NCBI GenBank assembly: GCA_013407085.1
Contig: JACCGJ010011120.1
Location: forward strand, 62,001-126,000
Direction: 5' to 3'
Length of the DNA stretch: 64,000 nt
Origin: Atriophallophorus winterbourni
Lineage: Eukaryota; Platyhelminthes; Trematoda; Plagiorchiida; Microphallidae
The notes under the pieces are model-generated. The model saw only the letters and a list, made by a program, of their open reading frames with translations, did no database searches and was not told the origin of the DNA. Shown here one piece after another: positions 14,001 through 26,000 of this stretch. Numbering within the stretch: position 1 is the first letter of the stretch; each line of letters starts with the position of its first letter. A program made the position numbers and the translations under genes.

Positions 14001-17000
14001 AAGGTCTTGCAGCGTTTGATTACTGCGGCGTTTGGTCTCCAGATCTACAATAAATGATTGGGGAGCGTTGGGAAGTGTTACCGATGATGCAAAATGCAAA
14101 TGTTATCATCCCATCAGTGGCGAATATTTTCATGAATTAATGAAGAATGTCAAGAGCCGATTAACCCAGTGAGCAATGGAGATGGTGTGAATTGATGTGC
14201 AAACGTTTGCACATGTTACGATCGAGAAGCACTTGTATGACAAGATGCGAACACGTTATACCAATGCTGTTATACGAATCATGAAGGTTATCCATTCCGC
14301 TGCTTTACGTAACCTACTTTTTCTCTTCGTGCAAGCGTGACGCCAGTTGTTCGTTTTCCTCTTGCAGCATGCGATTCGCAGCACTGACGTTCTGAATGAC
14401 CATGTTCAATCTTTCTAGCTCCGCTTGTTGACTTTTCAATTGTGTGTAAGCCTGAAAAATACACGTAATAAATCAACAAGAAACACCTACGATGAAAGTG
14501 AAGATTTTGCTGACCTTGCACAATTGACTAAGAAGCGGAAGCGTGGGTTAGTAACCGTTGCATATAGGGTAAGAAAAAAGCAGTACCTGGTAAAAAAACG
14601 CCTGTCTCACCTCAGTAATTAGGGAAAATTCGTCCCAACTGGAAACAGATTGTCTGAGACAGTTACATGAAAAAACGCGAAGGAGCAAATTTGGCGACAA
14701 TAATGTGCTTAGCTTCAACCAATGTTTTGCTGCTCAGTGAATGTTTCTCGGATTTGATTAGGAAGTGCAAGGTCCAGATGAAACCTGGACCGTCCACACA
14801 CGGCACGAATGAAGGTGAAGGCCTTTCGAGTACGGAACATATCAGGCATGCAAAGAGTAAAAAAGCAGAAAAATTCTCTAAAGCTGATCTCCAGAGCGTG
14901 TTCGTGCTACTGTGACAGCACCGCCTACGCTGATTGAGTCTTGGATATAAAACAGAAACCGGTCGGATTCGAAATTATCTACTTCTCCTTTTTCTACTAG
15001 TAGAACTCAAAAATCCCGGGTTTTCTTCGGAAGCTCTTTTAAAAATTTCACCCTTCATTATCTTCATTCTCATTGCCTGCATGGATGTGCAATCATTGCG
15101 GTACTTTGTGCTGTGCGGCTAACACCGTGCTAAATTGATTGGCCACCGATATTGAGCTGCATGCTGAAACGGGGTGGAGTCTCACTACCATTTCTATTTC
15201 TATTTCCCCCCATATCTGTCTAGGCCTGGGCGACCTGACAATATCTTAGCCCACGTGCAGCCAATGACTGTGCGGCACTTTGACTGGATGAGGCTTGTGC
15301 TTTCATACATACATTCCCGCTTTCCTGTCATCCGTCACAAGATGTCGAATTGAAGAAAAATCGTTATCATCGCACAATCACAAACGGACATGCATCCTTA
15401 ACTTGGCGATCTCTGTTTTACTGCTTTGTTTTCGATCAGTATAAAGAGCATGGGAGCGCAATGAATGCTCGACGAAGTTTATTTATGTTGTCGATAACCG
15501 ACCATCACAGACGAAAGGAAATCGAAAGCAGGTCTTCGATATTGAGAGAAACAACAGCACCCAACAACATGCAATGGATGATTGAATGCAAAATATCAAT
15601 GCAAATGCTCTTACTTGTTCTCGATCCACGGTAATCCGGGCCAGATCAGAGCGTTCCAGATCACGTTCTTCCAACAACTGGCTAATGTGTTGTTCTTTTT
15701 CACGAACTAAACGCTGCGTTGAATGAAAGAATAACTTTCCGAGGATTTCTTCACAATTCAACGTCGATATACAATACACAAGACAGTCAATTTACTAGAA
15801 AGAGCGATTGGCTAAGTTGAAAAACTCGATTAAAACTTAAACAGCCTCGTCAAGAGACTAATACAGTACTAACAATCGTGTTGGCGAGGTATGCTTACCT
15901 ATCGTGTAACTAGTACGAAACGGATAAGGAAGAGAAAATTAAAAATCTGAGCGGATCAAACACGAGCAGTCTACAAAACTTTATCTATTAAACACAAATT
16001 ACAGTACAAGTTATAAAGGAGATTATTTCAATCTATCACTATGATAAAGAGTGACCTGGCAACATGTGCTTCCGGTGTTATCCGTGAGTCATTTACCGGG
16101 ATCATGATAACAGTGGATGCTGCCTGTCATTCTATACTCATAGGGTCTTGAGTGAGCTAATGCAATGCAGTCCACGTGATCTGAAAAGCCCAAGTATGTA
16201 CTCGCACGGAAGGTCAATGAACAGAAGTGGATATGGATAGGCACTCGATAGACACAACAGTTACCTGAAGTGATTGTAGACTTGCTGTTTGATCTTTTGA
16301 TTGATCTGGACTGCAAACTGTGGACGGAGGACGACGGGGGGCGGAAGAGTTGAGATGGCTCTGCAGGTTGGAAAAGTAAATTAATTAACTCGCTAACGTT
16401 AACATGGTTGGATGTAATTGTCAAACGGCTTGTAGTAAGTGGTGGCTACATTTCGTCATTCACACAGATGCGCAGTCGTGCAATATTTCTATACTGCGCA
16501 GCTAACACCTTGCTATATTGATTTACCACTGGTTCTAAGCTGCATTCGGAAACATGCTGGAGTCTCACTACCATTTCCCTGTTCTATCTAGGTCTTGGCA
16601 ACCTGGCAGTATCTTAGCCTACGTGCAGTTTATAATTGTGCGGCACGTTGCTTGGATTAGGCTTTTCTTTCATACATACATACATTTTTCTCATGTGCGT
16701 TGAAAGTTAACAAATATGCGTGACAAAAAGGAGTCAACCTCGTGAACACATGGATAGTAAACTATTGTGCAATCTGTACTAATACTTTCTCATCAGATTC
16801 GGTTCATCATTTATGAGATATACAGGCCAGTTGCCCAGGCCTATAAACTTGAAGCATATTATTACGGCAGCGAGACAAGCGAAATCTATTGCAGCGGATG
16901 TCCTGCACATTCCAAAGTTGAATGCCACTGAAAGTAAGCTACACAGTAGAACACTCTTCAAAACACATCAACAAATGAACAGCATCCCATTACTGTGATA

Positions 17001-20000
17001 CAATATTTTCTTCGATTTTTAAAACTATAGTCTCACTTATGTTGCTTCTTTTCAGATATTTGTAGTGCCTGGTATCATGAGCACTCCAACATTGGGTCTC
17101 GATTAAGACTAACGGTTTCATGCAACCTTATACAACTCAGGGGTGGTGATAAAACATGTGATACGCTGTCAGCTGCGCAGGGAGAAATACTACAGAATAG
17201 TAGATCTGTGAGTAGCAACCAAATGGCAGTGGAGCTGAACAAGACATTTTGCACAGAGATCAAATGCTGGGATATGATAGTGACACTGATACAGGAACTT
17301 AGTAGCTTTGATTATTTAGGCAAATAACAACCAATGCATGTGGATGCTACAAAATGATACAGAAATACAAGCTGTAACTTAGTACCTTTGGTCATTTATG
17401 CAAACAACAAATCCGAAATAAAATCGCTATTTCTTTAAACGTATGGGTGCACAAATCGCACACAATCCAGTTGATTGTTTGGTAGGTACCCACGCGTATG
17501 TGTTGCCGCTAAATTAATGTTCAATGCGCATACTACAGTCGAGAATAAATGTCACGCAATTAGCAATGCATAATAAATAGCAGTAGTACGAGGCACGAAT
17601 CAGAAAGAACCTAATTTGCAATGCACGGATAGTAAATCAACGCGAACCAAGGGTTGTAAGAGATTACATACCTGGGTGGGAGGAGGAGCGCATTGGGCAC
17701 GATATGAACGGGATACCGAGGAAAGGTTGGAGCAGTAAGAGAGTAAAGATTCCTGACTGCGCCTAAAATTAATGAGAAATGCATAAGTATGAAAACCGGT
17801 TACGAGAGTCGTAACGAATAAAGTCAAGATGGGTTTGAATATTGAATAAGTCAGTTAGAGTGGACATTGCTCGTGACAAGATAAGTAAATAAGGAAAACG
17901 AGATTGTGACGACAAGCGCGGTAGCCAATACAAGAATAAAAGTGAAACTATATACTGGCTCAAAAGGCGGATGAAATGAGTCGATGGAAAATAGGGATTG
18001 ATAACAGATCTCGGCTAGGTGTGTGGTCGGTACTAAGAGGAGCAAAGTACCGGCTTGCTAAATGTATTCATGTATGCAATCACAAGCTTGATCCAGGCTA
18101 AGTGCCGCACAGTCATAGGCTGCACGGTGACTAAGATACTGTGAGGTTGCCCAGGTCTAGAGAGAAATGAGAAAAAATAGAAATGGTAGCTAGAATCCAG
18201 CGTTTCGCACAGTCCGTGGCCACCTATTCCTAACACCCGCTTGCAGACACCTATATTTGTAACGCGATGCTTCCACTGAATGCGAGCAATCCTACGCAGG
18301 CAACGGGTGTCAAAAACAGAAAGCCGACGGACATCTTCCTCTCGGATAGACCAGGTTTCGCAGCCTTAAAGGAGTGTAGCACGCACCACTGCGTTGTACA
18401 CTTGGCCTTTATTATGGAGTGAAACATCGCGTCGACGCCACAAGCGGCGAAGGTTAGCAAACGATACACCCGCTTTGCGAACAGGTTGTGATATCTCGTC
18501 CTCGACACAACCTCCAGTGGAGATACAACTGCCAAGGTAAACAAAGTTGTCGACCAATTCAAGATTGAGATCGCACTGATTTGGAAGAGAACAGCTCCAG
18601 TCCTGGGCAAGTGTTTTACACTTGTTAGGCGCAAAGCACATGTTATTCCTTGAAGCTTCAAATGCTGGGCGGTCCAGGGCTTGTTGCATTATATAAGGGT
18701 CATCTCCCAGAAGTGTGATGTCATCCGCGTACTCTGGATCGGTAGCTCTCTCACGCGGCAGAAGTTCAACACCTGCGCCCACCAGACCAGCTAAAGCTTT
18801 CCAGGACATCGTCGATCGCGAGGTTAAAAAGGAAGGACGAGATAGGGCAGCCATGCTGCACCCCGCTGGAGATATTGAACGAGGACGACAATTGTCCGGA
18901 CGCTCGAACCCTGCCCGAAGTTTGGTAATATAATGCTTTCAAGATCCAAACATACTTTTCGGGCACTCCATGCCTCAGCAGACAGTTCCAAAGACTTTCG
19001 CGATCGATTGAATCGAATGCCGCTCGGATGTCAAGGAATACAACGATAGGTGGCCTACGAAATGCGTGGCGTTGCTCCAGTAACTGACGGTGTAGAAATT
19101 TGATCAATGCACCCTCGACCGGCACGAAACCCTGTTTGCTCCTCACGGATTTGCTCGTCCCGTTTGGTACTCAATCGGTGAAGCAGCATGGATCCAGTAT
19201 TTTAGGAGCTACTGAAATGAGACTGATACCCCGATGATTTTCACAGAAATCACGCAGTCCCTTTTTTGAAAATCGGAGCAATTACGGACTCTCTCCGAGG
19301 GATCGGAACGCATTACTCAGCCCATATGTTCGCGAACAGCGCTTGAAGTTCGCTAACTAGAGCGAAACCGCCATCTTTGAACAATGAGGGTACCAAAGCA
19401 TCAGCACCTGATGGCCGATGGCACTTTAGACTCCCGAGTACGTTGTAAATCTCTGAATGAGTCAGAGCATCGAGAGAAATCGACAATGGGGTACAGTGAT
19501 CCATATCCCTGAAATAAGAGGGTACAGAAAATCAGTTCAAAAGCGAAAATGTCCTGCCCATCGATCCATACGCCTGTGCATGTTAAAAACTGGTGAACCA
19601 TCTGCTTCACGTATTAGCTTACTGATGCCTGGTCGCCCGCTTTCAGTAGTTCTGATGAGTTGGAACAATTTTCTGAAATTGCATACAACTGCCGCAGATT
19701 CCATCTCCGTAGCCTTAAAACTACACCAACTTTCCCCGTCGGTTCTCAAACTGGCAACCAGTTTACGTTTAATGAGCCTTCGTGACGCATCGTGTATGCT
19801 ATCAACAGAAAGCAATCGACGTTGATCCGTTAGTTGGAGAGAATTCGCAGAAAACAAGTGATGAGATACGCGGGAAATCAGCCCACAACTATACAACGCG
19901 GCTGTTTCCAAAGAGGTTTGTATCCCATTTCATTGTTCATCGATACTATTTTTGGGAACTGTTGAAAGGTGCAAACTCAAATTGACCTGAAACCCTCGGA

Positions 20001-23000
20001 GAACCAGGAGATCATTAAGTCTGGCAACATTCAACTTCCTTACAACGTTTCTAGCCTTTGTAAATCGATTTACCACGGTGTTAGTACTACATGATTGCAC
20101 ATCGGGCTTGGTAAATACTTAAGCATCATGTAATAAGCATTAATCTAGTTCTATTGCACATCAACCCGCCATGATGTGCAATTTTATAGCACTTTTGTAT
20201 TGCTCAGGTAACCCCATGGTAAATTAATCTTCCATCGGTGATGAGATGCAAGAGGAAACGCGATGAAGTTAAACCACCATTTCCCATTTTGTATACTCAG
20301 ATCTGTGCAAACTGAAAGTATATCAGCTCACGTTCGGTCTACGATAGTGTATCGCTGCCTAAATTCAGGCTTGTTATTTTTTACTTATTTACTTACTAAA
20401 CTGCAAGCCTACTTACATTATTATACGTCAAAAACTAAAAAGAATTGTCCAAAGGTTGTCAATGCCGGGGGTGGCAGTGAGGATAACCTCCCACTGTTTA
20501 TAAAATGCTCCCATATGGCGCGCGTCTCAAATAGCCTCTGATAACCAAGTCCAGCTTCTGGCCTGCACGAGTGGATCCCCGAGCAGGGCGGAACTGCTTC
20601 TACCAACAGGAGAAGGGGCGAGGGCGAGTGATTGGCGCCTGAAAACCAGTTTGCTTCGGGCAGATGTAGCTCGTTAGCCTGGGAGGGCATTTCATCTAAG
20701 GGAAGGAAAACTCTGATTGTAAACCTCCGCTGCCTTGCGGGATATCCTATCGCGGGAAAGGCTTTGGGAGAAAACCTTGAGGAAAAACCTGGAACAGAGT
20801 CTGGTAGACGGTTAGTTGGTGCACACCACTTCTTTCTGGCAACTCCCTGCTGCTTTGCAGGTCGCACTTGGTTGTGCAAAGGCTGGAGAAGCTGTCTCGA
20901 ACAAACGTCGAGTGGTGCTGGGGACGCCGCTTTGTACCCGAATTCCCAAGAATCTTCATTGAAGCCGACTCATCCTCCAGGAGGAGATAGTGGCACACAA
21001 GTACAAGTACAAGCTGTTATTTTTTACTTATGTACTTTCTAAACTGCAAACCTACTTACTTACATTGTTACACGTCAAAAACAAAAAGAATTGTCTAGGC
21101 CGATATGCTCAAGACATTGTTAGAAAAATCACGGAAATTGCAAAATCAAAAACTAAGTTGAACAAGAAACGTGATCAGTAAAATGAAGATTCATTAGCCC
21201 TTTGATTAAATCACAACAACGAATAACTGTGAGCAATAATCTGCAACGATAGCGATAAACGAGTTTTCGTGCTTGGAGTAAACTTTAACCGTAAACACAA
21301 GCAAGCATTATATCGTTTATGATTAACAACCGCGACAAGATAAAACGATATCGAATGTAATGGCGGGAAAAACAAATAAAACGACAAGAGACCGAAACCG
21401 AGACTGATTTTAACTAAGATTCATGGGACAGCTGAAACGAGCGGAACGAGAATGATAAACACAGAAGGCCCATAGATCCGCAGATTAATGTTATTGTTGG
21501 CCTCCTTCGGTCGATGAACGGATGTGCAATCGTACAGTACTTCTATGCTGTGGGGCTAAAACCATGCTAAATTGGTTGGCCATCAGTGGTGAGCTGCATT
21601 TTTAAACAGGCTGAAGCCGCACTACCATTTCTATTTTCTTTCCCATATATGTTTAGGCCTTGGCAACCTGACAGTATCTTAGCCCACGTGCAGTCTATGA
21701 TTGTGCAGCAATTTACATGTATCAGGCCAGTGCTTTCATAAATTCATACATGCATACATAGATCAATATCGACCATAAGTGCGACTGCATTGCGTTTCCG
21801 AATGCAGCCCACTACGAGTGGCCAATCGATTTAGCACTGTGGAACCTGTTCAGTAGTGAGCTACAGCAAGATTGCACATCCGTGAAATCATAAACTAGCA
21901 AATAATGACTGCATGTAGTCTTCAGAAATAGTATTTTGACGTAATCTAAAATTTGGTATGATTAAAAATATCGTACGTTTCCGCAATGCATCAAAGGTTG
22001 TCACGTTATTCAAGTTCAGAATGTGCCACAAATCCTTCACATTTGCGAATTGTTTATGCGCTGTTGGAGAAACAGTAGATTGATATTCATGCAACAAGGG
22101 TGTAGAATTTCAAAGTAATGTGTTGCCCACCCACCCCCGAACTTATACATCACTTTGGTCATCCATAAGTGCCTTGAGTGCTTAACCAGGAATCATTATG
22201 TGATTCTGTGTTTGAACATCGTGGTTCGTTGTACGATCCCTATGCAACAATGGCATTCAAGTATAACTTTGTGTAGAACTTCAGTTTGTCACGAAATTAT
22301 TGTTAACTACGAATTTGTTTAGTAAGTTCATTGATGGCGAGTCAACCGCTTACGCGATTCATCACTGTAGTAAGATATTACACAACAGGTTTTGTTTTTT
22401 CTGTTTACAACGCAATGTATTTGCGCTGCCTGTGTGTGATGTTTGATTGATGATTACGGGTGTCAGAGTAATAAGCGCTTCAACCCAATTTGCATGCTTA
22501 CAAATACCTGTAATTTATTATCTCTGCTACCAACCCCTTTTATTTGTCACCATATTTTCGCCGTGGCAGTTAAGCATCGATGCCTCTTCTCAATGAGTTT
22601 TGCTGGTGTTGATGATGACTTGCATAATTCAAAGTTTTCTCCAGAAGAAATTGCATTATTCGGTTCGGATTTCAAATGTTCGTTTTTAGTAGACGCTTGC
22701 TGTAGTCAGTTGATGTAAATTAGTCGACCGTGTAACTTAAAGTATTTTTTAATTTAGTTCAAATTGAAGTAATCGGTCGTCCTTATAATTAGTTTGTTCT
22801 GCACACTAAAATTCCCTTGTTGATTACCGATTCATTTGAATAAAACCACTGCGAAATAAATTGAAAATGCTTAGATGGGATGGATGAAACGGCAGCAGCT
22901 CTCGACGGAAATGAACGAATTGGTTTACGCCTTCTTGAGAATGTGAAAAAAGATTGTTAAAATTAATAAGCAACAGAGAAACATCGCGAGCATGTGTCAC

Positions 23001-26000
23001 AGTGATAAAAACCTCAACTAACCGTAGCTGCGAACCAGGAATGCGCAATTTGTTGATAGCGGCGAAAATTCCGAAATTTGGCTTACAACTGAAGTATCGT
23101 TTGCCATTTACTGAACCATCGTTTTTACCGAGAGGCTCATCCAATTCGATTCCAGCCCACTCTCCCGCAGCGAATTCAGTAGTTCCTAAATAGCGAAGTA
23201 TACCGATGCGACCACCGGAAATTTGTACACGATCTCCCAATTTGAAACTAGGCTTGGCAGATTCATTGTCTTGCTGGCCGACAAGGCTGGAGTTGGGTCT
23301 CGGAGGAATACTGGAGCCGGTGAAACGTCTGGGCAATGTATCACCAGATTGATCACCTTCTGGTGTGAATTTCTAAAAGCAGCAATGAAAGTAAAAAAAT
23401 GAAACCAAATAATTTGAATTGAAGGAAATACAATGACAATAATATAAAATAAGCGAGCACGTTTCTCATTTTGCGTATATACTGTGAAATATTTTTAGTG
23501 GAGTTGCATCACTATAGTGGCTAGTTTCATAAAAACCGCTTGGCATCGCGAGACTTCCAAAATTCAACTACTATGTTAAAAACAGAAGCAACAGTTGCAG
23601 CAAACAAGGATTTGTGTTGAAACAACGGGGAATCATAATATTCAGTTTTCGAATACGTTGTAACCCGAGTAATTAGTACGCGGTGAGACCTTGCCAGAAA
23701 GGGAGCAGATCTCTCCCAAACTTGTATCCGATGCTCTTTTAAAAAGGCGGATAGCTCCGTCTCTCACAGCAGCTACAACGTACCGGTCCATGAAATATAC
23801 AACATTACTCTTCTTATGCTTTTCAGGCACAGTACAACTTGAACACGATTGCATATTCAAATACCTGAAGATCAAAGAAAACGTGAAACCTACTGCATCA
23901 TGTGACGTTGCATTCAACGTACGTAATATGCATAATGGATGTTGCCCAATGACGTCAAGTGTGCGACGAAGTAGAGCATGCTACGCATACCTACGGCTCT
24001 AAAACCTGTTCTATTCAAGCGAAAGATATCTGTCAGTTTTGTTTTTGAAGCTTTTAGCCTGCGTAGGATAGCTCGCGCTCGGAGGCAGCATCGTGTTAGA
24101 AATAACGATGGCCGCAAATGGGTGTTAGGACCAAGAGGCAGCAGACTGAGAGAAATGCTGATGTTAGCTCAAGTGACCAACCCATGACGTGGCGCGCTAA
24201 AATTAAGAAGCTCACCGAATTGCTGAATATAGTCCGGCATATTCTTTTGCCAGGGTTAAGTCAAATAGATCCAGCTAACATTTGGTTGGAAGCTTTACGT
24301 TTTCTGAAAACCGAGGTCAGTAGCGCCAATGTATTTAATTATGTGATATCATTGTATCATATTTTAGTTTCAAATATTAAAATTGTATGCAATGAGCATT
24401 GAAAAAAAACCGATTTTTACACGTATTTGCATATTCCGCTTATCCGCTATATTTTTCTGCGTTTGCATATGTTTTCCCTGCTTCGTTTTGCTTGGTACTT
24501 TGTTTGAGTCTAGACCTACACTCCATGATTACAATGAGGATGAGGAAAAAGAAATTATCTACGCGAAAATGTTTTGCCTTGTGCAAATTATCATGTAACC
24601 TAGGAGCGCTTGTATGCCACTGTTGGATAAGGCTCGTACGACGAACCTGTTCAAAGCATGTATCGAAACACATGTTAAATGGGGTTAAACCCATAACCAT
24701 GAAACAAAATATTCATTTGCATGCTTTTCCGTCATTCACACCCCACGACCGGTTTCGTGCTGTTTGCACTCATCAGGTAGGGACAGTAAGATCAGGATCC
24801 GCATGCGCTTGAAACAGTGGAAGAATGGTAAACAAGGAGCGCTTGTATGCCACTGTTGGATAAGGCTGGTACGACCAACCTGTTCAAAGCATGTGTCCAA
24901 GCACATGTTAAATGGGGTTAAACACCTAACCATGAAACATGAAACTCACGCTCTCAACAAGAATTGTTAAATTGTGGAATGCGCTTCCGGAAGAGGTTAT
25001 CTCAGCAAGCTCTGAAAACCAATTCAAGCAACTTTTGGCTGAGGTATTGCCTGTAATCACGGCGAAGCTGAACAACACTGGACAGGATTTCTTCAACTGA
25101 GGTTCTCCTGGACTATAGTCAATAGTCAATAGTTTTATTGTGGTAATAAAAGCTGATAGCTTGTAAGAAACCACTGGGTGGTGTGTACAGAGGGTCGCAC
25201 AAAGCGTGCTAAAAAGCATACATGAAGAGATAAAAACGGGGGCAAATAGGCCTTATAGCGGGCCATGTTCGCGTATGTTGCTGATATAAAGAGATGCGGC
25301 TTACAAGGGCTTGACCCCTGTCGTCTATCAAGAAGAAGAAGAAGAAGATAGTTAACACATTGGGTCTGGAGAAGTTTCAGCAGTTCAAAAAAAAGCCGAA
25401 AAGAAAAGTACTCCATATTGCTTATCAAGTCGATAGTCAATAGTCAATAGTGTATTGTGGACATTGGTTAGCTGAGTTACATGGTATGAAAGCACAAGCC
25501 TGATCCAGGCCAAGTACTTTCATACCATGTAACTCAGCTACATATCAATAATAAGCCCCATAAATATTAGTTAAAAGCGGCGAGGATTAAAATAGGGCTC
25601 AAAAATTGGTCAAAATTTTACGTAAAATGGTTGTTAAAGGGAATGGTTGTAAAAATCACAAATTTTGAATCATTTCTTTTGAAATCAAATCAGATGCACA
25701 AAAATTTCTAAAATTGTTTCGATCTGAGGGTAGACAATTTTTAGGAAGTAATTTACTCGTTAAAAACTGGACTTCGCTAACATCTATACATTTTCATGAA
25801 ATAAACGCAAACAGGAAAGGACTTACGTTGACCATGTTTGATTCCGTAGCTGAAGCGTGTCGTAAATTTTGTGGTTTTGAAAATATACCATGCATCGGTT
25901 TACATTGAAAATAACTGACCCCATTGACACTTCCATCATTTTTGCCCAAAGGACTAGTGAGTACCACACCAACCCATTCACCAGCTGCAAATTTAGTCTC

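Larger units (their letters stand above)
11153..14317. other. CLIP intron between exons 7 and 6
   Basis: Holds a dispersed repeat at 11615-11715, a decayed SINE at 12440-12520, a truncated SINE at 13750-13828, and otherwise unrecognised sequence. A 102-codon plus-strand frame at 13156-13464 has no signature I recognise and I do not call it a gene. Confidence 0.5.
17763..23022. other. CLIP intron between exons 3 and 2, repeat-filled
   Basis: Holds a SINE fragment, a minus-strand RTE-like LINE, a decayed SINE, a GC-rich repeat flanked by direct repeats, two more SINE pieces and repeat Q. The remaining stretches (21096-21516, 21893-22164, 22267-23022) show nothing I recognise. Confidence 0.55.
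23373..25826. other. CLIP intron 1 (between the two CAP-Gly exons)
   Basis: Contains an exon-like stretch (23690-23865), an RTE-like LINE 3' end, the R1-R2-R1 repeat block, CR1 3' ends joined tail to tail, and a palindrome around a SINE tail. From 25541 to 25826 nothing is recognised. Confidence 0.6.

Noticed and set aside
20421..21042. Overlapping frames of 136-152 codons in the GC-rich block as genes
   Set aside because: GC-rich DNA has fewer stop codons by chance; both strands are open and the second copy of the repeat does not keep the frames.
21096..21516. tRNA or other small RNA genes in the quiet intron stretches
   Set aside because: No cloverleaf or conserved Pol III boxes could be recognised by eye; a covariance-model scan would decide.
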